This document shows, piece after piece, positions 48,301 through 58,136 of a stretch of DNA of 64,000 bases. Source of the stretch: Pseudomonas aylmerensis. Lineage in GTDB: Bacteria; Pseudomonadota; Gammaproteobacteria; Pseudomonadales; Pseudomonadaceae. Location: NCBI RefSeq assembly GCF_001702265.1, contig NZ_MAUE01000008.1, forward strand, positions 93,882 to 157,881. The letters run 5' to 3'. Positions within the stretch are counted from its first letter, which is position 1; the number at the start of each line of letters is the position of its first letter. The notes under the pieces are model-generated. The model saw only the letters and a list, made by a program, of their open reading frames with translations. It did not search any database and was not told the DNA's origin. A program made the position numbers and the translations under genes.

Positions 48301-48592
48301 GGTGAGTTTCTGCCGCGAACGCCTGGCCGAACATGGCGACGCCCTGAAGGCGGCCATGGAGGCCGGCTACACGCGCTTCAGGCCGGTGTGCATGACCGCC
48401 CTGGCGATGATCATCGGCATGTTGCCGCTGGCCATTTCCGAGGAGCAGAACGCCCCGCTCGGCCGGGCCGTGATCGGTGGCTTGATCTTCGCCACCATTG
48501 CCACTTTGTTGTTTGTTCCCGTGGTCTTCAGCCTGGTCCACGGTCGTCACCCTACTCGCGCAGCTGCTGGAGAAACCCCACATGTCGTCTGA
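45371..48592 (+). CDS. RND efflux permease (HAE1-like)
   Basis: 1073 aa from the ATG at 45371 (TGGAGG site). Typical RND layout: TM1 (YTFIVLAIFICIIGPMAALR), periplasmic porter domain, TM2-6 with the TM4 segment LALAVGILVDDATVTIENIN carrying the paired Asp, then repetition in the second half (GAILCMGVATANSILVVSF). The loop between halves holds a His-rich insert (GAGHHPEDQFINHHEGEQHR). First gene of a three-gene pump operon, in the order permease, adaptor, outer-membrane factor. Substrate unknown. Confidence 0.93.
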   Translation: MLGLVKTALQKPYTFIVLAIFICIIGPMAALRTPTDVFPDIGIPVVAVVWQYNGLSPDAMAGRVIYTYERSLSTTVNDIEHIESQSLPGMGIVKIFFQPGVDIRTANAQVTAVSQTVLKQMPPGITPPLILNYSASTVPILQMAFSSPSLSEAKIRDLVQNNIRLPLSALPGLAMPTPMGGKQRQITLDLDPQALAAKGLSAQDVGNALALQNQIIPVGTAKLGPNEYTILLNNSPKAIDELNDLPIKTVDGALITIGQVAHVRDGSPPQTNVVRVDGHRAVLMPALKNGSISTLSIIDGIRQMLPRINETLPPSLKTSLLGDASVFVKQSVGSVAQEGIIAALLTSAMILLFLGSWRSTLIIAASIPLAVLSAIALLAVSGQTLNVMTLGGLALAVGILVDDATVTIENINWHLEQGKAVKTAILDGAAQIVGPAFVSLLCICIVFVPMFLLQGIAGYLFRPMALAVIFAMASSFILSRTLVPTLAMFLLKPHVPEQGAGHHPEDQFINHHEGEQHRKPRNRALQAVLNFQQGFERHFSNIRDTYHGLLLLALGNRKRFIVGFLACVLASFLLLPSLGQDFFPATDAGALALHVRLPLGTRIEESAAAFDRIEARIREVIPAEQLDTIVDNIGIPLSGIDMAYSSSGTIGPQDGDIQVTLKKDHAPTADFVKKLREALPQSFPGSHFAFLPADISSQILNFGAPAPLDVKISGRSDEENRAYAVELERRLQHVPGIADLRIQQSTGYPSLQVNVDRMRANGLGITERDVTNSMVASLAGSSQTAPTFWLNPANGVSYSIVAATPQYRLDSLPSLEALPVTGADGQSQILGGVASISRVQSPAVVTHYNIEPTLDLYANVQGRDLGGVARDVQKVLDDTASMRPKGAVISLHGQIDALHEAFSGLSFGLLGAVVLIYLLIVVNFQSWADPFVIITALPAALAGIVWMLFLSGTSLSVPALTGAILCMGVATANSILVVSFCRERLAEHGDALKAAMEAGYTRFRPVCMTALAMIIGMLPLAISEEQNAPLGRAVIGGLIFATIATLLFVPVVFSLVHGRHPTRAAAGETPHVV

Positions 48593-49751
48593 TCACAAAC
48601 CCTCGCGCAAGCGTCTGATGCTCATGGGTGTCGGCGGCCTGACACTGGCCGCCCTGTTGGTCGCCAACGGCCTGCATGCCCGCACGATGCACGAACAATC
48701 GGTGACCGCGTGGACCGAAACCGCCGCCATCCCGCAAGTGATGGTGTTCCAGCCGCAGCAGAACGCGGCCGGTGACACCCTGCGCCTGCCCGCCCACCTC
48801 GACGCCTGGAGCAAGGCGCCGATCCATGCCCGGGTCAGCGGTTATTTGAAGGACTGGAAAGTCGACATCGGCAGCCAGGTCAAGGCCGGGCAAGTCCTCG
48901 CCGAAATCGACAGCCCCGACCTCGACCAGCAATTGGCCCAGACCCACGCCCGCCTGATCCAGGAACAAGCCAACGCACGCCTGGCAGAAACCACCGCCAC
49001 GCGCTGGCAAAACCTGTTGGCGAGCCACTCGGTGTCGCGCCAGGAGGCCGATGAAAAATCCTCCAACGCCGCGGCGGCCAAAGCCAACGCCGAGGCGGCT
49101 GCGGCCGATTTCGCTCGGCTGTCGGCCCTGGAAAGCTACAAGACCATCCGCGCGCCGTTTGCCGGCACCATCACCGCCCGCAATACCGATATCGGCCAAT
49201 TGATCAAGGCCGATACCGACAGCGATCCGGAGCTGTTCAACATCGCCGACACCCACCAATTGCGCCTCTACGTGCCGGTGCCGCAGAACTACGCGGCGGT
49301 CATCCACCCCGGACTCGAAGCCGAACTGACGGTGCCCGAGCACCCTGGCGAGCACTTCAAGGCGCGCCTGATCGGTGACTCCACCGCCATCGACCGTCGC
49401 TCCGGCACGCTGCTCGCGCAGTTCGTCGCCGACAACCCCAACGGCGAATTGCTGCCCGGTGACTACGCCGAAGCCACCTTGCCGATTCCAGCGGATACCC
49501 ATGGTGTGAGCATCCCGGCCAGCGCGCTGATCTTCCGCGCCCAAGGCACCCAGGTGGCGGTGCTGGACGCACAGAACCACGTGCACTTGCAGGACATCCA
49601 CATCGGCCTCGACCTCGGCGAACGGCTGGTGATCGATCAAGGCCTGAAACCCGCCGACCGCATCGTCGACAACCCGCCCGACGCCCTGCGCGAAGGCGAC
49701 CCGGTGCAACTCGCCGATGCCTCCGGAGGTGCGCATGCGCCCAAGGCTTAA
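48582..49751 (+). CDS. RND periplasmic adaptor (membrane fusion protein)
   Basis: 389 aa from the ATG at 48582, overlapping the permease by 11 bp. N-terminal anchor (RLMLMGVGGLTLAALLVANG), lipoyl half-motifs (ARVSGYLKDWKVDIGSQVKA; IRAPFAGTITARNTDIGQL) around an alpha-hairpin, then beta-barrel and membrane-proximal domains. Bridges the permease to the outer-membrane factor. Confidence 0.93.
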   Translation: MSSDHKPSRKRLMLMGVGGLTLAALLVANGLHARTMHEQSVTAWTETAAIPQVMVFQPQQNAAGDTLRLPAHLDAWSKAPIHARVSGYLKDWKVDIGSQVKAGQVLAEIDSPDLDQQLAQTHARLIQEQANARLAETTATRWQNLLASHSVSRQEADEKSSNAAAAKANAEAAAADFARLSALESYKTIRAPFAGTITARNTDIGQLIKADTDSDPELFNIADTHQLRLYVPVPQNYAAVIHPGLEAELTVPEHPGEHFKARLIGDSTAIDRRSGTLLAQFVADNPNGELLPGDYAEATLPIPADTHGVSIPASALIFRAQGTQVAVLDAQNHVHLQDIHIGLDLGERLVIDQGLKPADRIVDNPPDALREGDPVQLADASGGAHAPKA

Positions 49752-51153
49752 GCCCCTCGCGGCCCTGATGCTGCTGGCGTTGCAAGGTTGCTCGATGGCG
49801 CCCACCTACACAGTGCCCACGGTGGACCTGCCGGCCGGCTACCGCGAACAGACCAGCGAGGGCCCGTGGCACAGCGCGCAACCGTCCGATCAATTGGCTC
49901 CCGAATGGTGGAAACTCTACAACGATGCACGCCTGGATGGCCTGCAACAGCAACTGCTCAAGGCCAACCCGGACCTGGCGGCAGCGCTGGCGCACTTCGA
50001 TGCGTCCCAGGCGTATGCCAGCCAACTGCATGCGGGGCTGTTGCCGCAGATCACCGCGAGTGCGCAGCCGTTGCGCCAGCGTCAATCCGACTCGCGACCA
50101 CTGCGCGGCGACACGCAGCCTTCGGTGTACAACAGCAACACGGCAGGATTTTCCCTGAGCTACGACCTCGACCTATGGGGCAAGATCCGCAACCAGGTCG
50201 CGGCTGGTGATGCCCAGGCGCAAGCCTCCGGCGATGACCTCGCGGTGGCGCGGCTGAGCCTGCAACATCAACTCGCGAGCCTGTATGTGCAGCTCAATGG
50301 GCTGGATGCACAGAGCCGGATTCTCAACAGCTCGCTGGAGGATTTCAGCCAGGCCCTGCAACTGACGCGCAGTCGTTATGAGGGGCAGATCGCCTCCGAG
50401 CTCGACCTGACCCGCGCGCAGAATCAACTGGCTGAAGCCAAGGCGCAGCTGGATGAAGTGCGCGGGCAACGCAACCTCACCGAGCATGCCATCGGGGAGT
50501 TGGTGGGGGTGGCGGCCAGCAACTTCACGTTGCCGCCCAGCCAGCAGTTGATTGCCCTGCCGGGGATCCCGTCGCAGCTGCCGAGCCACCTGCTGCAACG
50601 GCGTCCGGACATCGCGGCGGCAGAACGCCGGGTGTTCGCCGCCAACGCGAATATCGGCGTGGCCAAGGCAGCGTGGTACCCGGATTTCAGTTTGACCGGG
50701 CTGATCGGCGGCCAGACGCAAGGGGTTGGCAACCTGCTGTCCGCTGGCAATAGGTATTGGGCGCTGGGGCCGCTGGTGAATCTGCCGATCTTTGATGGCG
50801 GACGCCTGAGCGCCAATGAACGCCAGGCCAAGGCCGAGTTTGAAGAGGCCTCGGCGCAGTACCGCAGCCATGTATTGAAAGCCGTGCGCGAGGTGGAGGA
50901 CAACCTCGCGCAACTGCGGGATTTGCAGCAGGAAGCACAGGATGAGCAAGCGGCGGCAGATGCGGCGCAGCATACCCAGGCCCTGGCAATGAACAGCTAT
51001 CAGGCGGGGGCGGTGAGCTACCTGGATGTGGTGACCGCGCAGACGGCGGCGTTGCAGGCACAGCGGACATTGCAAGCGGTGCAGACGCGGCAGTTGCAGG
51101 CGAGCGTGGGATTGGTGACCGCGTTAGGCGGTGGCTGGCAACCCGGCGCCTGA
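49735..51153 (+). CDS. Outer-membrane efflux lipoprotein (NodT/OprM type)
   Basis: 472 aa from the ATG at 49735 with GGAGG upstream, overlapping the adaptor by 17 bp. Lipobox LALQGCSMAP. Two outer-membrane-factor repeats (WWKLYNDARLDGLQQQLLKA; ATNRAE-type helices; LLQRRPDIAAAERRVFAANA, NIGVAKAAWYPDFSLTG). Completes the tripartite pump. The 3' end of this gene is partly duplicated downstream (51414-51475). Confidence 0.93.
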   Translation: MRPRLKPLAALMLLALQGCSMAPTYTVPTVDLPAGYREQTSEGPWHSAQPSDQLAPEWWKLYNDARLDGLQQQLLKANPDLAAALAHFDASQAYASQLHAGLLPQITASAQPLRQRQSDSRPLRGDTQPSVYNSNTAGFSLSYDLDLWGKIRNQVAAGDAQAQASGDDLAVARLSLQHQLASLYVQLNGLDAQSRILNSSLEDFSQALQLTRSRYEGQIASELDLTRAQNQLAEAKAQLDEVRGQRNLTEHAIGELVGVAASNFTLPPSQQLIALPGIPSQLPSHLLQRRPDIAAAERRVFAANANIGVAKAAWYPDFSLTGLIGGQTQGVGNLLSAGNRYWALGPLVNLPIFDGGRLSANERQAKAEFEEASAQYRSHVLKAVREVEDNLAQLRDLQQEAQDEQAAADAAQHTQALAMNSYQAGAVSYLDVVTAQTAALQAQRTLQAVQTRQLQASVGLVTALGGGWQPGA

Positions 51154-51170
51154 GCCGTGATCGCTTCCCT

Positions 51171-51257
51171 GTGGTGAGCAGAACTGCCCTGTGTTGCCTG
51201 TGGTGAGCAGGCTTGCCCTGCATTGCCTGTGGTGAGCAGGCTTGCCCTGCGTTGGGC
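51171..51257. repeat. Three tandem 29-bp repeats
   Basis: Units of TGTGGTGAGCAG followed by a variable part (AACTGCCCTGTGTTGCC; GCTTGCCCTGCATTGCC; GCTTGCCCTGCGTTGGG). The third unit is the left arm of the 132-bp hairpin element, so the first two are partial copies of that arm. Confidence 0.8.
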
Positions 51258-51360
51258 TGCGAAGCGGCCCCCAATCCGGACATGAGTTCTTTCAGCAAGA
51301 ACCTCAGCGTCTTTACTGGGGCTGCTTCGCAGCCCAACGCAGGGCAAGCCTGCTCACCAC
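51229..51360. repeat. 132-bp hairpin element, copy 1
   Basis: Arms of about 43 bp (outer GTGGTGAGCAGGCTTGCCC and GGGCAAGCCTGCTCACCAC), one mismatch, around a 46-bp centre containing ATGAGTTCTTTCAGCAAGAA. Likely a non-autonomous mobile palindrome (MITE/REPIN-like). Differs from copy 2 at one position seen by eye. Confidence 0.85.
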
Positions 51361-51372
51361 AACAGCCGACTT

Positions 51373-51467
51373 CGAGTTCGGAGACGAAGATTGTGTCGTG
51401 CCCTGCTCCGCTGTTGCAGGTGAGCGTGGGGCTGGTGACGCGTCAGGCGGGGCCTGAGCGCTCCCCT
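51373..51467. pseudogene. Chimeric remnant: copies of the ends of both flanking genes
   Basis: 51373-51413 matches 51785-51825 inside the amidohydrolase gene (38 of 41 by eye). 51414-51467 resembles the 3' end of the outer-membrane-factor gene (from TTGCAGGCGAGCGTGGG at about 51095). The order is what is left when a tandem duplication of the whole interval has been partly deleted. Confidence 0.7.
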
Positions 51468-51599
51468 GTGGTGAGCAGGCTTGCCCTGCGTTGGGCTGCG
51501 AAGCGGCCCCCAATCCAGACATGAGTTCTTTCAGCAAGAACCTCAGCGTCTTTACTGGGGCTGCTTCGCAGCCCAACGCAGGGCAAGCCTGCTCACCAC
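51468..51599. repeat. 132-bp hairpin element, copy 2
   Basis: Same arms and centre as copy 1, with CCAGAC instead of CCGGAC in the centre. Direct orientation relative to copy 1. Lies 28 bp from the amidohydrolase stop. Confidence 0.85.
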
Positions 51600-51626
51600 A
51601 ACAGCCGACTTTATAAAGAGGGCCTT

Positions 51627-52910
51627 TCAGGCAGCGAGTTTGCCGCTGGCAATCGCCGCCGAGGCCGCCACCATCGCCCGCAACAACACCGCACAGCCCG
51701 CCGCCAGGTCATCCGGCGCGGCGTTCTCGATTTCGTTGTGGCTGATCCCGCCTTCGCACGGTACGAAGATCATCCCCGCCGGGCCGAGTTCGGCGACGAA
51801 GATTGCGTCGTGCCCTGCCCCGCTGACGATGTCCATGTTCGACAGGCCCAGGCCATTCGCGGCGTCGCGCACAGCGTCCACGCAGCCCTTGTCGAAGTAC
51901 AGCGGTGGGAAGTCGGCGGTGGGTTCCATCTCGAAACTCAGGCCGTGCTTGGCACAGGTCTCATCGATCACTTTACGCACCTGGGCAATCATCGAATCCA
52001 GGCGCGCCGGTTCCAGGTGACGAAAGTCCAGGGTCATGCGCACTTCGCCGGGGATGACATTGCGTGAGCCCGGATAGGCCTGCAGGCAACCGACGGTCCC
52101 GCAGGCATGCGGCTGATGCCCCAGCGCCGCCGCATTCACCGCCGCCACCACTGCCGCCGCGCCGACCAGGGCATCCTTGCGCAGGTGCATCGGCGTTGGC
52201 CCCGCATGCGCTTCGACACCGCGCAGTTTCAGGTCAAACCACTTTTGCCCGAGGGCGCCGAGCACCACGCCGATGGTCTTTTTCTCATCCTCGAGAATCG
52301 GCCCTTGTTCGATGTGCGCTTCGAAATACGCCCCGACCTTGTGGCCGCTGACCTCCCGCGTGCCGGCATAGCCAATCGCGTTCAGCGCATCGCCAACGCT
52401 GACACCGTCCACGTCGACCTTGGCCAGGGTGTCCGCCAGGCTGAATTTCTCGGCGAACACCCCGGAGCCCATCATGCACGGCGGGAAGCGCGAGCCTTCC
52501 TCGTTGGTCCACACCACCACTTCCAGCGGCGCCTCGGTTTCCACCTTGAGATCATTGAGGGTACGCAGCACTTCCACACCCGCCAGCACGCCGAAGCAAC
52601 CATCGAACTTGCCGCCGGTGGGTTGGGTATCGATATGGCTGCCGGTCATCACCGGTGGCAGGTTGGGATTGCGCCCGGGGCGGCGGGCGAAGATATTGCC
52701 GATGCCGTCGATGGTTACCGTGCAGCCGGCTTCTTCGCACCACTGCACGAACAGGTCGCGGGCCTTGCGGTCAAGGTCGGTGAGGGCCAGGCGGCACACG
52801 CCGCCCTTGGGGGTGGCGCCGAGCTTGGCCAGGTCCATCAGCGACTGCCACAAGCGATCGCGGTTGATGTGCTGATGGGTCGATTGCAGAACGTCGAGGG
52901 CAGCGTTCAT
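51627..52910 (-). CDS. Zn-dependent carbamoyl amidohydrolase (beta-ureidopropionase type)
   Basis: 427 aa, M20-family fold. Metal-binding motifs GSHIDTQPTGGKFDG (His/Asp), TNEEGSRFPP and the late SGAGHDAIF. FDGCFGVLAGVEVLRTLND is typical of allantoate/ureidopropionate/N-carbamoyl-amino-acid hydrolases. Located beside dihydropyrimidinase and PreTA, it most likely hydrolyses N-carbamoyl-beta-alanine to beta-alanine, CO2 and ammonia, the last step of reductive pyrimidine breakdown. Allantoate amidohydrolase is the alternative by sequence alone. Confidence 0.9.
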   Translation of the reverse strand: MNAALDVLQSTHQHINRDRLWQSLMDLAKLGATPKGGVCRLALTDLDRKARDLFVQWCEEAGCTVTIDGIGNIFARRPGRNPNLPPVMTGSHIDTQPTGGKFDGCFGVLAGVEVLRTLNDLKVETEAPLEVVVWTNEEGSRFPPCMMGSGVFAEKFSLADTLAKVDVDGVSVGDALNAIGYAGTREVSGHKVGAYFEAHIEQGPILEDEKKTIGVVLGALGQKWFDLKLRGVEAHAGPTPMHLRKDALVGAAAVVAAVNAAALGHQPHACGTVGCLQAYPGSRNVIPGEVRMTLDFRHLEPARLDSMIAQVRKVIDETCAKHGLSFEMEPTADFPPLYFDKGCVDAVRDAANGLGLSNMDIVSGAGHDAIFVAELGPAGMIFVPCEGGISHNEIENAAPDDLAAGCAVLLRAMVAASAAIASGKLAA

Positions 52911-52975
52911 GGGGATCTCCTCAGGCTGTATTTGTTATGAATAGACTCGATTCCAACCATGGAATGGGGTCAAAC

Positions 52976-53066
52976 ATGTGGAAGCGGGCCTCTCGCGAAG
53001 AGGCCGTGACAGTCGCCGCAGATATCGTCTGCAAGACCGCATTCGCGAGCACGCCCGCTGCCACAT
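52976..53066. repeat. REP pair between the transporter and amidohydrolase genes
   Basis: ATGTGGAAGCGGGCCTC and the inverted GCGAGCACGCCCGCTGCCACAT enclose a second hairpin (CTCGCGAAGAG). It lies between two co-directional genes of the pyrimidine cluster. Confidence 0.75.
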
Positions 53067-53087
53067 TTGGATTGCATTTCAACGTCT

Positions 53088-54575
53088 CTACAGCGGGGAT
53101 TTGGCGGTAACCGGGCTGATGCCACGCTTGGCATTCAGGCCGTAATACAGCAGACCGCCCAACGCCGAGCCGGTGAACCAGCCGTAGCTGTAGAACCAGC
53201 TGAATGCATCGCTGCCCAGCGACAGCAAGGTCAGAACCACCGGCACGCCGAAGGCGATAAAGCCACTCCAGTTCCACGCCGGGTACACGTCGTCGCGGTA
53301 CAGGCCGGCCAGGTCCAGCTGCTGCCGCCGGGTGATGAAGTAGTCCACCACCATGATCCCGGCGATGGGGCCCAGCAGGCTCGAGTAGCCCAGCAGCCAG
53401 TTGGAATACACGGTTTCCAGGCTGACGTCGGAGACAATCAGGCCGAGCTTTTTCAGCAGTTCATGGCCCATCAGTGCCAGCCCAACCAGCCCGGTGAGGA
53501 TCACCGCCGTGGTGCGGTTGATCAGCTTGGGGGCGATGTTCTGGAAGTCGTTGGTGGGCGAGACGATGTTCGCCGCCGTGTTGGTGGATAGCGTGGCGAT
53601 AATGATCAACGCCATGGCGATGGCCACCCACACCGGGCTCTGGATATGGCCGATCAGGGTCACCGGGTCGGACACGCTGACGCCCACCAGTTTCACCGAG
53701 GCGGCGGTCATGATCACGCCGAGGGCGGCGAACAGGAACATGGTCAGCGGCAGGCCGAAAATCTGCCCGAGGATCTGGTCCTTCTGGCTCTTGGCGTAGC
53801 GGCTGAAGTCGGGAATATTCAACGACAACGTGGCCCAGAAACCCACCATCGCGGTGAGGCCGGCCATGAAGTAACCGGTGAGGCTCGCCCCTTCAGGCCG
53901 CTTGGGTGGAATCGCCATCAGCTCGCTGATCGACACGTTCGGCATCGCCCACACCAGCAGGCCGATCCCCACCGCCACCAGCAACGGCGCCGACAGGGTT
54001 TCCAGGCGCTTGATCGACTCGGCGCCGCGCAGCACCACCCACAGGTTGAGGGTCCAGAAGATCATGAAGCCGATCACTTCACCGGTGCCGCCGAGGGACT
54101 TCCAACCCTCGAAAATCGAGCCGAGAAACAGGTGGATTGCCAGCCCGCCAAACATCGTCTGGATACCGAACCAACCGCAGGCCACCAGCGCGCGAATCAA
54201 ACACGGCACATTGGAGCCGAGGATGCCGAAGGACGACCGCAGCAGCACCGGGAACGGAATACCGTACTTGGTACCAGGGAACGCATTGAGGGTCAGCGGG
54301 ACCAGCACCACGATATTGGCCAGCAGGATCGCCATCAGCGCCTCGCCCACCGACAAGCCGAAATACGCGGTGAGCACGCCGCCCAGGGTGTAGGTCGGCA
54401 CGCAGATCGACATGCCCACCCACAACGCGGTGATGTGCCACTTGTTCCAGGTGCGCTCATGCACCTTGGTCGGTGCCATGTCGTGGTTGTAGCGGGGGCT
54501 GTCGAGGACGTCGGGGCCGGCGTCGAGTTCGTACAGGCCGTTGCGTTCAATGACTTGCGATCTGTTCTGTTGCAT
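53088..54575 (-). CDS. NCS1-family nucleobase:cation symporter
   Basis: 495 aa from the ATG at 54575. About 12 transmembrane segments. NCS1 signatures are RTWNKWHITALWVGMSICVP, GTKYGIPFPVLLRSSFGILG and GWFGIQTMFGG. PDFSRYAKSQKDQILGQIFG is the conserved loop. Likely imports uracil/thymine or dihydropyrimidines (or hydantoin/allantoin) for the adjacent pathway. Confidence 0.92.
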   Translation of the reverse strand: MQQNRSQVIERNGLYELDAGPDVLDSPRYNHDMAPTKVHERTWNKWHITALWVGMSICVPTYTLGGVLTAYFGLSVGEALMAILLANIVVLVPLTLNAFPGTKYGIPFPVLLRSSFGILGSNVPCLIRALVACGWFGIQTMFGGLAIHLFLGSIFEGWKSLGGTGEVIGFMIFWTLNLWVVLRGAESIKRLETLSAPLLVAVGIGLLVWAMPNVSISELMAIPPKRPEGASLTGYFMAGLTAMVGFWATLSLNIPDFSRYAKSQKDQILGQIFGLPLTMFLFAALGVIMTAASVKLVGVSVSDPVTLIGHIQSPVWVAIAMALIIIATLSTNTAANIVSPTNDFQNIAPKLINRTTAVILTGLVGLALMGHELLKKLGLIVSDVSLETVYSNWLLGYSSLLGPIAGIMVVDYFITRRQQLDLAGLYRDDVYPAWNWSGFIAFGVPVVLTLLSLGSDAFSWFYSYGWFTGSALGGLLYYGLNAKRGISPVTAKSPL

Positions 54576-56605
<2,030 letters not shown>

Positions 56606-56606
56606 A

Positions 56607-56704
56607 AGCGGCCTTCGGCCGATCGCGGGCAAGCCCGGCTCCCACATCTCCTGAAGTGTGAACACATTCAAATGTGGGAGCTGGCTTGCCTGCGAAGAGG
56701 CCGG
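56607..56704. repeat. REP pair inside the hydA-preT intergenic region
   Basis: GCGGGCAAGCCCGGCTCCCACAT and the inverted ATGTGGGAGCTGGCTTGCC, with GGCCTTCGGCC at the left edge. It lies within an apparent operon, where a REP can stabilise the upstream mRNA. Confidence 0.8.
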
Positions 56705-56768
56705 CACAGGCAATAAAAAAACGATTGCCCATCAGAGGCAGCACCTCAATAACCGTGAGGCCACTACC

Positions 56769-58136
56769 GTGATCCAGACCCTGACCCACCTCCCCCATCC
56801 CCATGAAGATGGGCCGACACTCGCCAGCCACTTCACCGACCTGGCGCCGCCGCTCAACGCCCGCCAGGCCCAGCTGGAAGCTTCGCGCTGCCTGTATTGC
56901 TACGACGCGCCGTGCGTGAATGCGTGTCCCAGCGAGATCGATATCCCGTCGTTCATCCGCAATATCCACACCGAAAACGTGCAAGGCGCGGCCCAGAAGA
57001 TTCTCTCGGCGAATATCCTCGGCGGCAGCTGTGCGCGGGTCTGCCCCACGGAGATCCTGTGCCAGCAGGCCTGCGTGCGTAACAACGCCGAAGAGTGCGC
57101 CCCGGTGCTGATCGGCCTGCTGCAACGCTACGCCATCGACAATGCGCACTTCAGTGAACACCCATTCCAGCGCGCCGCACCGACCGGCAAGCGCATCGCC
57201 GTGGTGGGCGCAGGGCCTGCCGGTCTGGCCTGCGCCCATCGCGCCGCGCTGCACGGCCATGACGTGGTGATTTTCGAAGCCCGCGAAAAAGCCGGCGGCT
57301 TGAATGAATACGGCATCGCCAAATACAAACTGGTGGATGACTTCGCCCAGCAGGAACTGGATTTCCTCCTGCAGATCGGCGGTATCGAAATTCGTCACGG
57401 CCAACGCCTGGGCGACAACCTGACCTTGAGCGAACTGCACCAGCAATTCGACTCGGTGTTCCTCGGCCTCGGCCTGGCGGCAAGCAAACAGCTGGGCCTG
57501 CCCCATGAGGACGCCCCCGGCCTGCTCGCCGCCACCGACTACATCCGCGAACTGCGCCAGGCCGATGACCTCACTCAACTGCCACTGGCCGACCGCTGCA
57601 TCGTGCTTGGCGCCGGCAATACCGCGATCGACATGGCCGTGCAAATGGCTCGCCTCGGTGCCCGCGATGTCAACCTGGTGTACCGCCGTGGCCTCACTGA
57701 CATGGGCGCCACTCACCATGAGCAAGACATCGCCAAGGCCAATCAGGTACGCCTGCTGACCTGGGCGCAGCCCGAAGCCGTCTTGCTGGACGATCAGGGC
57801 CAGGTACGCGGCATGCGTTTTTTGCGCACACGCATGGAAAACGGTCGACTGCAGCCTACCGGCGAAACCTTCGAGCTGGCCGCCGATGCCATCTTCAAGG
57901 CCATCGGCCAGGGCTTCGACAACGGTGCGCTGCAGGATCCCCTGGCCCAGCAACTGCATCGCGTGGGCGAGCGGATCTTTGTCGATGAACAGCTGCAAAC
58001 CAGCATTCCCGGGGTCTACGCCGGCGGCGACTGCGTCAGCCTCGGCCAGGACCTCACCGTGCAGGCGGTGCAACACGGCAAGCTGGCCGCTGAAGCCATG
58101 CACGCCCAACTCATGCTGAATGTGGAGGCTGCGTAA
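56769..58136 (+). CDS. preT: Dihydropyrimidine dehydrogenase, NAD(P)-binding FAD subunit
   Basis: 455 aa from a GTG at 56769. N-terminal Cys clusters (RCLYCYDAPCVNACP; GGSCARVCPTEILCQQACV) like the glutamate synthase small subunit, FAD motif [20 protein letters not shown] and NAD(P) motif CIVLGAGNTAIDMAVQMARL. Passes electrons to PreA for reduction of uracil/thymine. Its TAATG end overlaps preA. Confidence 0.93.
   Translation: MIQTLTHLPHPHEDGPTLASHFTDLAPPLNARQAQLEASRCLYCYDAPCVNACPSEIDIPSFIRNIHTENVQGAAQKILSANILGGSCARVCPTEILCQQACVRNNAEECAPVLIGLLQRYAIDNAHFSEHPFQRAAPTGKRIAVVGAGPAGLACAHRAALHGHDVVIFEAREKAGGLNEYGIAKYKLVDDFAQQELDFLLQIGGIEIRHGQRLGDNLTLSELHQQFDSVFLGLGLAASKQLGLPHEDAPGLLAATDYIRELRQADDLTQLPLADRCIVLGAGNTAIDMAVQMARLGARDVNLVYRRGLTDMGATHHEQDIAKANQVRLLTWAQPEAVLLDDQGQVRGMRFLRTRMENGRLQPTGETFELAADAIFKAIGQGFDNGALQDPLAQQLHRVGERIFVDEQLQTSIPGVYAGGDCVSLGQDLTVQAVQHGKLAAEAMHAQLMLNVEAA

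Noticed and set aside
45710..48583. 957-aa open frame antisense to the RND permease
   Set aside because: Shadow of GC-rich codon use; no recognisable domain, and the plus-strand protein shows complete RND motifs.
51213..51524. Open frames of about 100 aa through the hairpin elements
   Set aside because: They arise from the repeats themselves, lack ribosome sites and recur identically in both copies.
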